This document shows, piece by piece, positions 43,915-50,910 of a DNA stretch of 64,000 bases. Source of the DNA: Candidatus Rokuibacteriota bacterium (GTDB lineage Bacteria; Methylomirabilota; Methylomirabilia; Rokubacteriales; CSP1-6); contig QHSU01000066.1 of the NCBI GenBank assembly GCA_003220535.1, positions 169,066 through 233,065 of the forward strand. The letters run 5' to 3'. Numbering within the stretch: position 1 is the first letter of the stretch; each line of letters opens with the position of its first letter. The notes below the pieces were generated by a model. It searched no databases, was not told the DNA's origin, and was given only the letters and a program-made list of their open reading frames with translations. The translations under genes were made by a program, and so were the position numbers.

Positions 43915-44097
43915 GTGCTGCACTTCAATGTCGGTGAGGTGGTCGAACGGAGAGAATTGTCTACCACCACGCGCGGCACGGTCGTCCACGTGACTGCCAA
44001 CGGTTACGTTGTGACCGTGCAGTGGTACGGTTGGTTCGGCCTAGCAGGCCGAGAGAGTACGCACCGTTCTGATGAACTCGTACGGGTGGCCGACTGA
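43915..44097 (+). CDS. Small soluble beta-rich protein
   Basis: 60 residues from GTG 43915, with AGGAG seven bases upstream, which decided this start over a longer frame from 43681. It reads VLHFNVGEVVERRE, TTRGTVVHVTANGYVVTVQW and ESTHRSDELVRV: a five-strand KOW/SH3-like barrel (GTVVxVxxNGYVVTVxW). Likely a binding module; partner unknown. Confidence 0.6.
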   Translation: MLHFNVGEVVERRELSTTTRGTVVHVTANGYVVTVQWYGWFGLAGRESTHRSDELVRVAD

Positions 44098-44170
44098 GCC
44101 ATTCTTCGCAAACTGTACGAGTCGCCACAAGTAACCCTCATGTGTGGGTCGAAGGGGAAGTGAGCGCGAC

Positions 44171-44371
44171 CTAGTCCCAATACGCGGGCCAAAAGAACAC
44201 GACCCACGCGGTCAGTAGCGCCATGACGAGTAGGATTCCGCCGAGCCCGATCATACGCTGTGCCTCCGTCAGGCTCTTGGCTCGAAGGACGACGACGATA
44301 CCCCACACGGCGATTCCGGCGAACGCTCCAATGACAACCAGGGCTAGGATCACGCGAAATGGGAAGTTCAC
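44171..44371 (-). CDS. Small two-helix membrane protein
   Basis: 66 residues from GTG 44371, with AGGAG six bases upstream. Two hydrophobic helices, FRVILALVVIGAFAGIAVWG and GLGGILLVMALLTAWVVFFW, joined by LRAKSLTEAQRM. No family recognised. Confidence 0.55.
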   Translation of the reverse strand: MNFPFRVILALVVIGAFAGIAVWGIVVVLRAKSLTEAQRMIGLGGILLVMALLTAWVVFFWPAYWD

Positions 44372-44432
44372 GATCTACTCCTGTACTCGGGCGGTTGGCC
44401 TGACCCGGCTGAGCGAGCTACGGGCATGAGAC

Positions 44433-44531
44433 GGACTGGACGGTGGCCACGTTCCTGCGGGCATCGCCCTCATGGCAGGAGAGGCCGGTGGCCTGCTTGA
44501 TGCGTGGGCGTCCAGTCCGGGGCTAGTCTAC
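44433..44531 (+). repeat. 99-bp structured repeat, copy 1
   Basis: Bounded by GGACTGGACG (44433-44442) and its inverse CGTCCAGTCC (44509-44518), followed by GGGGCTAGTCTAC. Inside are two hairpins: TTCCTGC...GCAGGAG enclosing GGGCATCGCCC, and AGGCCGGTGGCCT. Copy 2 at 46060-46157 differs at about four positions, and one change (T/C at the hairpin base) keeps pairing as G-U or G-C. Confidence 0.85.
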
Positions 44532-44617
44532 ACCGCTACCGAGTCCCCACCATCCGGGCGAGCACCATGAAGCCGAGTTATCGACCAGCCGGATAAGCAG
44601 CCTCCAGCGACCGGCTG

Positions 44618-44983
44618 ATGGTAGCGCCGCACAGACAGCTTAGCCAACCGAGTCTGGGCTCGATCTATCTGCGGGGCCGGACGTGGCATGTCGAGTATTG
44701 GCGGAACAACGTCCAGCATCGCGAGTCGAGCCACAGCGAGAAGGAGCGCGAGACCTGGAGAACGCCGGGACGCCGCGGAAGGTGGCCAAGTCGATCACGG
44801 GCCACATCACCGACTCGGTGTACGAGCGGGTATCACCTGGTCAATGAGGACGATCAGCGAGCGGCGCTGGCTCGGGTCGAGGCGAGTTTTAACTGCGAGC
44901 CCGCACAAATCGCCCGATTTCCCGCACAACGGCACCAACGGCCACGTCAATGTCCCTGCCCGCGAGGGTGCGTAAGGTGCTAA
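44618..44983 (+). pseudogene. Tyrosine integrase remnant, internal deletion and frameshift
   Basis: The N-terminal part reads LGSIYLRGRTWHVEYWRNN and HRESSHSEKE (about 44648-44750), the arm-type DNA-binding start of phage-like integrases. The frame then jumps, without the core catalytic domain, to the C-terminal end: KVAKSITGHITDSVYER in a second frame (44779-44829), then YHLVNEDDQRAALARVE back in the first (44831-44881). One extra G in the GGG at 44828-44830 explains the shift, as TGH..DSVYERYHLV would be continuous without it. So the middle is deleted and the end is frameshifted. It lies 9 bp from tRNA-Leu. Confidence 0.8.
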
Positions 44984-44991
44984 TTGGGCGG

Positions 44992-45079
44992 TGGTGCGAG
45001 AGGGGGGAGTCGAACCCCCAAGGGCTTTGGGCCCACTGGATCCTAAGTCCAGCGCGTCTGCCAGTTTCGCCACTCTCGC
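44992..45079 (-). tRNA. tRNA-Leu (anticodon UAG)
   Basis: 88 bases including an encoded CCA. Acceptor arms GCGAGAG and CTCTCGC pair fully; the anticodon stem CTGGA/TCCAG encloses loop CTTAGGA with anticodon TAG, reading CUN leucine codons. A long variable arm (TGGGCCCAAAGCCCTT) and T arm GGGGGTTCGACTCCCCC mark it as class II tRNA-Leu. Integrase remnants flank it on both sides. Confidence 0.95.
45059..45079. other. tRNA 5' end shared with a copy at 50.2 kb (putative att)
   Basis: 21 bases of the tRNA-Leu 5' end are identical to 50237-50257, in the same orientation, and the similarity continues into the 5' flank to GAGTTTACC. Possible attachment-site duplication. Confidence 0.6.
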
Positions 45080-45110
45080 GTGTCCATGTTTCCAGGAGTT
45101 TACCTCGCCT

Positions 45111-45380
45111 TCACGGCTTCTGATGAGCCTGAATCACGGTGCTTGTGCCCGTGATTGTGCCCGTCGCCGCGTGAAGCTGCTCCGCCGCGTGGTGAAGGTC
45201 GGCTTCGCTCACGATGGCGTAGCGGCGATAGACGCTCTCAGTTTTGTGGCCGTCATCAACATCGCCACAGAGCGCGGGACGCCCGCCCGCTCCAGATTCC
45301 TCACAGCGGTTCTCCTGAGATCGTGGAACAAGCGCCCGGGGACGCCCGCAGCCTCGCACGCTGCCTTCCACGCCCCCTGA
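45111..45380 (-). pseudogene. Tyrosine integrase C-terminal remnant, frameshifted
   Basis: Read on the minus strand, one frame gives WKAACEAAGVPGRLFHDLRR and TAVRNLERAGVPRSVAMLMT (box with HxxR); the next frame gives GHKTESVYRRYAIVSEADLH, with the second catalytic His and the nucleophile Tyr, then a tail ending QAHQKP and a stop at 45111. Joining the two needs one extra base near 45248-45252 (GGCC where GGCCC is expected). The N-terminal two thirds are absent. It sits 31 bp from the tRNA-Leu 5' end. Confidence 0.85.
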
Positions 45381-45445
45381 AGCAAGGAAGCCGTTGCAAA
45401 ATTTGGCTAGCCGCTGAGTGCGGACTCGCGCCGCATTAATCGGCG

Positions 45446-45982
45446 CTAGGGGTACGCGTCGCCAACGCTCTGTAGGGCGCGCAACCCCGCGTCCACGATG
45501 GTTGATGCGTTGGCCGGCGGCGCCACTCCTCCGCTGCCGAAGGCGTAATAGTGGGGGATCGCACCGTCGTCGAGCCGCGCGAGTAGCGGCGACCCTCCTT
45601 CACCGATCAGCACCAGCACACGGCGGGTCGGGCAGGCGTTTGCCACGCACCCGGTGACCGCGACGTAATCTTTCCCCGCGATACTGACCATCCGCAGCGG
45701 CCCGCCCTTTTCCAAGAACGCCGCCGCACCCAAAGCGACCTGCCCGCGCCCCTGTGAGGCGGGCATCCAATCCGCTCCGAAGAGACCGGAGATCTTGTCC
45801 CGTAGTTCCGGACTCTGAATCACCTCGCTGATCGTGCGACCGTAGACGAGCGCACGCGCGTCAGCGGGCAGCACTTGAGCTGGCAGCGCAGCCGACGAGC
45901 CCGGCGCAGGCGGGATCGTGCATGCAGTGGCGGACAGGACAGCCAACGCCCAGACGCATCCGTTGAGCAGCAAGCGGCGCAT
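45446..45982 (-). CDS. Lipoprotein of unknown function
   Basis: 178 residues from ATG 45982, chosen because a signal peptide with lipobox begins there (MRRLLLNGCVWALAVLSATAC); an upstream ATG at 46021 adds residues without coding character. The mature part contains ALVYGRTISEVIQSPELRDKI, KDYVAVTGCVANACPTRRVL and LLARLDDGAIPHYYAFG. The CxxxxCP pair and the globular pattern resemble lysozyme-inhibitor-like Ivy proteins, but that is only a resemblance. Confidence 0.65.
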   Translation of the reverse strand: MRRLLLNGCVWALAVLSATACTIPPAPGSSAALPAQVLPADARALVYGRTISEVIQSPELRDKISGLFGADWMPASQGRGQVALGAAAFLEKGGPLRMVSIAGKDYVAVTGCVANACPTRRVLVLIGEGGSPLLARLDDGAIPHYYAFGSGGVAPPANASTIVDAGLRALQSVGDAYP

Positions 45983-46059
45983 GCGACCCCCCGTCCCAAT
46001 GTTTGCTACGCCTTGGCTCAACGCGCCAGCGCGCCTTGTGTTTAGAGGAACATGTCAAG

Positions 46060-46157
46060 GGACTGGACGGTACCACGCTCCTGCGGGCATCGCCCTCATG
46101 GCAGGAGAGGCCGGTGGCCTACTTGATGCGTGGGCGTCCAGTCCGGGGCTAGTCTAC
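46060..46157 (+). repeat. 99-bp structured repeat, copy 2
   Basis: Same orientation as copy 1 (44433-44531), one base shorter. Outer arms GGACTGGACG (46060-46069) and CGTCCAGTCC (46135-46144); inner hairpin CTCCTGC...GCAGGAG is fully Watson-Crick here. The two copies bracket the tRNA-Leu and both integrase remnants. Confidence 0.85.
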
Positions 46158-46477
46158 CTCTCCCTCAGCTTGAACGCGATCAGCTCGCGCACGCGCAAGC
46201 CAGTCTCCAGGTTCTCCCGAAGCTTCACCACCTGCACCTGTGATACGGCGCTCAGTCGCGTCGATAAGTCGCCGCAGAGTGGTAGTGGCGCGAATGGACC
46301 ACGAGGTGCCCGACTCGGCGCTCGCGCGCCCCAGGTCCGCACCTTCACGCCACCGGACTGGCCCACCCGCTGGACCCGCACGTGCGCATTCTTTCCGCCA
46401 GCCGTCGTGTAGGGTCGGCCGATGACCTGCCACTCCTCGGTCTCGTCCTTGATCCGGTCTCCGATCTGGAACTGCAT
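46154..46477 (-). CDS. Small protein of unknown function
   Basis: 107 residues from ATG 46477. The N-terminal part FQIGDRIKDETEEWQVIGRP and GGKNAHVRVQRVGQSGGVKVRTWG looks like a small beta domain with real coding character. The second half (RAPSRAPRGPF...) is less convincing, and the stop lies at the edge of structured repeat copy 2, so the natural C-terminus may have been replaced. Confidence 0.45.
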   Translation of the reverse strand: MQFQIGDRIKDETEEWQVIGRPYTTAGGKNAHVRVQRVGQSGGVKVRTWGARAPSRAPRGPFAPLPLCGDLSTRLSAVSQVQVVKLRENLETGLRVRELIAFKLRER

Positions 46478-46651
46478 GGGGAGGACGCGGGTGGTCCCGG
46501 GCGGTGAAGGTGGCGGCATACCAGGTAGCTGAGGCTGAACGGCCCTGGTCTTCGCCTTCTTCCAGGTCGTGATTTAGCCATCCAGAATCACGCGCCGAGT
46601 CTAGCGCAGTCGCACCGGATAGTGCTGCGTGCTACGCTTTGTTTGGTCCCA

Positions 46652-46921
46652 ATGAAGACGCGATGGGCGATGATCGGCGCTGTTGCGCTGTTGTTGACAG
46701 CGTGCGTCGCGGTCCCGGGGCCGGTCCCAGGCATCGTGATTGACCCGGCGGACCCGTATTACTACTCGCCCGAATACTGTGTCGGGTGCTGGTACGGTCA
46801 ATGGGGCGGGCGCATTGGCTACCACCGGGGCGGCGGGCGCCCGTGGGAGCGCCCGCACAGCGAGGCGGACCACCACGGCGAAAACCGCGGGCGCGACATC
46901 ATGCACGAAGGACACCGGTGA
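46652..46921 (+). CDS. Small lipoprotein rich in Tyr and Gly
   Basis: 89 residues from ATG 46652. Signal MKTRWAMIGAVALLLTAC with lipobox. The mature part has PADPYYYSPEYCVGCWYGQW and a Gly/His/Arg-rich tail. Exported envelope protein; function unknown. Confidence 0.6.
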   Translation: MKTRWAMIGAVALLLTACVAVPGPVPGIVIDPADPYYYSPEYCVGCWYGQWGGRIGYHRGGGRPWERPHSEADHHGENRGRDIMHEGHR

Positions 46922-47178
46922 AATTGTTCTGCGCGTGATCCGTTAGAATTATGAGTTCCTACGGGGCGTCGCCCGCCGATTCTGACCGCCCACCGTCCTC
47001 GCACCTCATCAAGCGACAGGCGGCAACTCTCGACATCGCCGCATTCCTTCTCCTCGTGTCCCATCCCTCGCAGATCGTGTGGACAGCGATTTTTCCCCTG
47101 AAAACAGTGAACCGAGATTATAGGCCGGCGCAGCCTGAGAGCTGCCCGGAGGAGCTGGCCACGTGGGTCGAGCACGGG

Positions 47179-48153
47179 CTATTCGATCAACTGGTCTGCG
47201 CGCAGCAGCAACGTCTGCGGAATCGTCAGCCCGAGGGCCTTCGCGGTCTTCAAGTTGATGATCAGCTCGAACTTGGTGGGCTGCTGGACCGGTAGGTCGG
47301 AGGGGCTGGCGCCCTTTAAGATTTTGTCCACGTAGCCGGCGGCCCGGCGGAAATTATCCGAGACGTTCGGGCCGTAGGCCATCAGGCCACCCGTCTCAGC
47401 GAATTCTACCTCGGGGTATATGCCGGGCAGCCGATGGCGAGCCGCCGCGGAGACGATGTGCGCCCGCTGGCTCCACAGGAATGCATCCGCGACCGTGAGT
47501 ATCGCGCTCGCGCGGCTCCGGGCCACGCTGCCAAACGCTCGGTCGATCCCCTGAGCGTCCCGCCCTTCGACCACTCCAACGTGGAGTCCTAGCCTCTTGG
47601 CGGCCGTGTCGATTGCGTCGAGCGCCCCACGAGCGGCTTCATTGCGGGGGTTCCACAAGATCGCCACCCTGTTGAGACTAGGCAGTGCCTCGCGCAGCAG
47701 CTCCAATCGTTTGCCGTTAAGCTCGGGCCCTGTCGAGATCGTGAAGCCTGTGACATTCCCGCCGGGACGGGCCAGGCTCGCGACCAATCTGAGCTGCACG
47801 AGGTCGGACGCGGTGGCGCCGATAACGATAGGAATCGTCGCAGTCGTCTGCTTGGCTGCGACCGCCGCCGGGCCGCCGTCGGTGACGATGACCTGTACGT
47901 TGTGCCCTACCAGCTCAGCCGCCAGCGCGGGTAACCGATCCATCTGCCCCGCCGCCGCCCGTACTTCAAGAGTGATGTCAGGATAACCGAGAGCGCGCAT
48001 CCCCTCCCGGAACGCTTCGACGTTGTCCGTGTGAACCACGCTACTCGTCAACCAGCCGATCCGGGGAGGCTTCCCTGCCTCCTGCGCGTTGGCGGCGAGC
48101 GGCGCAAGCGTGAGGCTGAGAGCGAGAAATACCGCGAGCCCGATCAGCCGCAT
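47179..48153 (-). CDS. TrpX-type ABC transporter substrate-binding protein
   Basis: 324 residues from ATG 48153, GAGGTG three bases upstream. Signal peptide MRLIGLAVFLALSLTLAPLA then ANAQ. Hallmarks of the ABC_sub_bind family: PRIGWLTSS, FREGMRALGYPDITLEVR, IDVIVT-like QVIVTDGGPAAVAAKQ, LARPGGNVTGFT and the ending ALGLTIPQTLLLRADQLIE. It should bind an amino acid-like or aromatic ligand in the periplasm. No permease or ATPase gene is adjacent, so it is an orphan. Preceded by the recurrent upstream module (copy C). Confidence 0.9.
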   Translation of the reverse strand: MRLIGLAVFLALSLTLAPLAANAQEAGKPPRIGWLTSSVVHTDNVEAFREGMRALGYPDITLEVRAAAGQMDRLPALAAELVGHNVQVIVTDGGPAAVAAKQTTATIPIVIGATASDLVQLRLVASLARPGGNVTGFTISTGPELNGKRLELLREALPSLNRVAILWNPRNEAARGALDAIDTAAKRLGLHVGVVEGRDAQGIDRAFGSVARSRASAILTVADAFLWSQRAHIVSAAARHRLPGIYPEVEFAETGGLMAYGPNVSDNFRRAAGYVDKILKGASPSDLPVQQPTKFELIINLKTAKALGLTIPQTLLLRADQLIE

Positions 48154-48215
48154 GGGCACCTCGGTTGAGGATGGCTGCCGGGGAGTTTAGCCGAACGCCA
48201 TGACGCGCACCAGCA
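48151..48215 (-). repeat. SBP-upstream module, copy C
   Basis: Third copy, on the minus strand: GTGCTGGTGCGCGTCATGGC, CTAAACTCCCCGGCAG and CCGAGGTGCCCATGCGGCTG. It joins the tail of an upstream reading frame (VLVRVMAFG-stop) to the start of the intact substrate-binding gene. Confidence 0.8.
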
Positions 48216-48453
48216 CAGCGCCGTAGGAGTACGTTATCCAGACACGCTCGCCGTCCACGCCACTGCTAAGGTCGCCAGCGCCGGTGCTCCAGGTAAAAGA
48301 CTCGAGGTCACGAGGGAACGTCATATCACGTAGGCATTCAGCTCTGTCCTCCCTGCCAATATGAGTGAGACAGTGACTCCCGGGACGCTGCCTCGGCATT
48401 CGGCGACGATTAGGGTTCGGGTGCGTATTCTCCATGGGGTCTTGTGTTAGCAA
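48187..48453 (-). CDS. Small ORF ending in the recurrent module
   Basis: 88 codons. The last 45 residues, PRDLESFTWSTGAGDLSSG, GERVWITYSYGAVLVRVMAFG, look coding and share the G-x-RV...GA-LVRV-AFG ending with the readings upstream of the other module copies. The N-terminal part (PNPNRRRMPRQRPG) is doubtful, so this may be the 3' remnant of a larger gene that normally precedes the substrate-binding gene. Confidence 0.45.
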   Translation of the reverse strand: MLTQDPMENTHPNPNRRRMPRQRPGSHCLTHIGREDRAECLRDMTFPRDLESFTWSTGAGDLSSGVDGERVWITYSYGAVLVRVMAFG

Positions 48454-48696
48454 TTCTTAACAGTTTCTTGCGGGGCCCGGGGAGGGAACCTCGCAGACAG
48501 TGAAGAAGGCGAACTTTCCGAAAATGGCACTCGGCTTGCCCGTGACCCATCGGTAGTCTGTTTCGTCTTGGTTGTGTAAAGAAAGCCGACAAAGGCGTTC
48601 CAGGACATCGGAGGCTTTAGTATTCTCGGCACAGTAGTTAAGTCGTCTGCGCGCGTCCACTTCCAGGCTGGGCGAGCCGGTCGTCGACTTGTGCCG

Positions 48697-48987
48697 ATGC
48701 TTGTCGGCCGCCTTGTCGCGATGCTCGTGGCCGGCGCGCTTGTCGCGCTTGTCCCACTCGCACACGCCAGTCCTACCGATCCGACCTGGATCTCAGGCCT
48801 TTACGACGACGCAGACCACGACGATGCCGTGCTCGCGATCACCGAGGGAGTTGGTTTCCCAGCGAGTGACAAGCCGCCCAACGTGACCGCAGACTCATCG
48901 AGCACACCTATCGCTTGCGTTGGTCCGACGTGGCCTCGCGAGCGTTCCCGAATCAGTCCCGTCGACCGCGCCCCGCCGCTCAGCTAG
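48697..48987 (+). CDS. Small exported protein, probably frameshifted at the 3' end
   Basis: About 96 residues from ATG 48697 (GTG 48691 is two codons earlier). Signal peptide LVGRLVAMLVAGALVALVPL then HASPTDPTWISGLYDDADHDD, a recognisable small exported protein opening. Near 48885 the better coding reading switches frame to RLIEHTYRLRWSDVASRAFP, while the annotated frame becomes Ser/Pro-rich. One indel there would explain it. Confidence 0.55.
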   Translation: MLVGRLVAMLVAGALVALVPLAHASPTDPTWISGLYDDADHDDAVLAITEGVGFPASDKPPNVTADSSSTPIACVGPTWPRERSRISPVDRAPPLS

Positions 48988-49080
48988 ACCCCTTCGTCAC
49001 TTAACTTCTTGCGGCGGTGTTCCCAGGCTATCTCGGCCGGAGAACGCGCCTATCGATCCGGGAAACAAAGGAGGTCGAAG

Positions 49081-50073
49081 ATGACACCTCGTTGGCTCGT
49101 AGCATCAGTCCTGATGGTCGCGGTCACCTGGTCTTCGCCTGCGACGGCGACTCCCTTCTTCTTCAGCACTGGCAGCCCGGATGGCCTGATCGCCACCGCT
49201 TCCCGCCCCGAGAGCCCTGGCAAGATCGAGATCGAATCGGCCGACGATTTCGTCGTGAGCGGAGCCAACACGCTTACGCTCACCAGCGCAACGTTCCAAG
49301 GTCTCCTGCCGAGCGGGGCTCCCCTCAGCAGTGTTGCTAACGTTCGTGTCGAGATCTATCGGGTCTTCCCTAACGATTCAGCCAACCCTCCATCCGGCAA
49401 CGTCCCTACGCGGGTGAACTCACCGTCCGACGTAGCGTTTGCCTCACGCGAAAGTGCTGCGGGCGATCTGACCTTTACGCCCGGCATAGTGAACTCCAGT
49501 TTCACGGCAGCGAAATCGGTCCTGAATGGGATCCATCCGCTTCCGAGTCAGACGACTGGGGGCGAAGGTCCGGTCACCGGGGAACAGGTGCAGTTCAACG
49601 TGGTCTTCTCGACGCCGTTCACGCTGCCCGCCGACCACTATTTCTTCGTCCCACAGGTTCAGTTGACAAGCGGGGACTTCTTCTGGCTCTCAGCGCCGAG
49701 GCCAATCGTGTCGCCCGGCACGCCATTTCCAGCGGGAACGACAGACCTTCAGAGCTGGATCCGCAATGGGGATCTGGATCCGAACTGGCTCCGGATCGGC
49801 ATGGATATCGTCGGCGGCAGCCCCGCTCCGACATTCAACGCCACCTTCACCCTGTCCGGTGAGAGTGTTCCGGTCTCGGAGCCGTCAACGTTGCTCCTCT
49901 TGGGTTCCGGACTCACCGGGCTGTGTGGGCTTAGGTGGAGGCGCCGTCGCCAGTACTCTTTCTCAGCGCCTTCCATTCGGCCCCCTGAACCGCGTGCCGT
50001 GGCGTGCGCTCCCACGCGGCGCCCGTTGCGCTCGTGGGGGAGTGCTTCGCCCACTTCTCGTCGTAGCGGGTGA
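49081..50073 (+). CDS. PEP-CTERM sorted exported protein with run-on C-terminus
   Basis: 330 residues from ATG 49081, AAAGGAGG nine bases upstream. Signal peptide to SPATATPFFF. The body is a beta-rich secreted domain. Near residue 280 comes the PEP-CTERM signal: VSEPSTLLLLGSGLTGLCGL then RWRRRR, which is normally the end of the protein and is cut by exosortase/archaeosortase-type enzymes. Here the frame runs on for about 45 residues through the 38-bp inverted repeat before stopping, so the natural stop has been lost. No exosortase gene is in the window. Confidence 0.8.
   Translation: MTPRWLVASVLMVAVTWSSPATATPFFFSTGSPDGLIATASRPESPGKIEIESADDFVVSGANTLTLTSATFQGLLPSGAPLSSVANVRVEIYRVFPNDSANPPSGNVPTRVNSPSDVAFASRESAAGDLTFTPGIVNSSFTAAKSVLNGIHPLPSQTTGGEGPVTGEQVQFNVVFSTPFTLPADHYFFVPQVQLTSGDFFWLSAPRPIVSPGTPFPAGTTDLQSWIRNGDLDPNWLRIGMDIVGGSPAPTFNATFTLSGESVPVSEPSTLLLLGSGLTGLCGLRWRRRRQYSFSAPSIRPPEPRAVACAPTRRPLRSWGSASPTSRRSG
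49982..50019 (-). repeat. 38-bp inverted repeat, right copy
   Basis: Exact reverse complement of 40007-40044. It lies inside the run-on end of the PEP-CTERM gene, about 27 bases after the codons for its terminal Arg cluster. Confidence 0.85.
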
Positions 50074-50236
50074 GCTGGAGGTCGTTAGCCCTGCCTGGCC
50101 ATGCCGACCCGCGACACGGCCGATGCCGGACCAGGAGTCGAGCCAGGTGCGGAGACCCCAGAGGGGTGTGTCGTACGACCGAACTTGCCGAGGGGTTTTT
50201 CTTTGGCTTGTTGGCCTTCTTTGGGTGGTTTGGGGT

Positions 50237-50257
50237 TGCCAGTTTCGCCACTCTCGC
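50237..50257. other. Partial copy of tRNA-Leu 5' end (putative att remnant)
   Basis: Identical over 21 bases to the tRNA-Leu 5' end at 45059-45079, in the same orientation; the flank beyond it (to AGAGTTTACC at 50283) also matches the tRNA upstream flank with one gap. The rest of the tRNA is missing. Probable right boundary of an integrated or duplicated segment. Confidence 0.6.
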
Positions 50258-50278
50258 AGATGTGATGGCTGCAAGAGT

Positions 50279-50905
50279 TTACCGCGTCTCCGTGCTCGGA
50301 GCCGCGGCTTCTGGCCGAGACGTTTCCCACCAGGCCGCCGCCGCTGCGCAGCAAATGCCGAGGAGAAAACCTCCGAACACGTCCGAAGGCCAATGGGCGT
50401 GGCGTACGATGCGGGCCCAGCCGACCGCGAGCATGAAGCATACGGCCAGCGCCACGACGGCCGACCGCTGCCACCGGCTGAGTCGCTCCCGGCTCGCGAC
50501 ATAGATCAGCACCACGGAAAAAGTCGCCGCGGCGGTGGCATGGCCGCTGGGGAAGCCGAGGGAAGCGCCGTCCGGGCGTGACCGGCCCACCAGGAACTTG
50601 ACAACGTTCTGGAGCAGCGGGGCGCCGATCAGCGCCAGGCACCAGAGCCACCACTGACGCCGCGCCACCGACGACAGCCAGAACAGCAGAATCGTCCCTG
50701 GCAAGAGCACCTGCGCGCGGCCCCCATGGTTCACCCAGCGCGCGAGCCCGATTGCGCCGCTGCTGTCGTTCACCGTGAGCTCTCCGCGGAGGAACGTGTC
50801 GCTCGGCAGGACGCCGGTCGCAGAGACCGCGAGGCCCACGCCAAGGAAGAGGCCCAGCGAGATCAGGCAGACCATGCGCCAGCGCGTGGCTCCCGACGAG
50901 GACAC
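50279..50905 (-). CDS. PAP2-family membrane phosphatase
   Basis: 208 residues with five or six membrane helices. The three phosphatase motifs are present: KFLVGRSRP, SLGFPSGHATAA, and ARIVRHAHWPSDVFGG with the catalytic His. Members dephosphorylate undecaprenyl pyrophosphate or phosphatidyl lipids at the outer face of the inner membrane. GTG 50905 is the start. It lies five bases after the convergent-free end of the lipoprotein gene on the same strand. Confidence 0.9.
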   Translation of the reverse strand: MSSSGATRWRMVCLISLGLFLGVGLAVSATGVLPSDTFLRGELTVNDSSGAIGLARWVNHGGRAQVLLPGTILLFWLSSVARRQWWLWCLALIGAPLLQNVVKFLVGRSRPDGASLGFPSGHATAAATFSVVLIYVASRERLSRWQRSAVVALAVCFMLAVGWARIVRHAHWPSDVFGGFLLGICCAAAAAWWETSRPEAAAPSTETR

Positions 50906-50910
50906 GCGAG

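Noticed and set aside
44807..45073. Small minus-strand frame beginning MAKLADALDLGSS
   Set aside because: It is the translated tRNA-Leu, a common false ORF.
49931..50251. Minus-strand frame beginning MAKLATPNHPKK
   Set aside because: It starts in the partial tRNA copy and runs antisense to the PEP-CTERM gene; no coding character.
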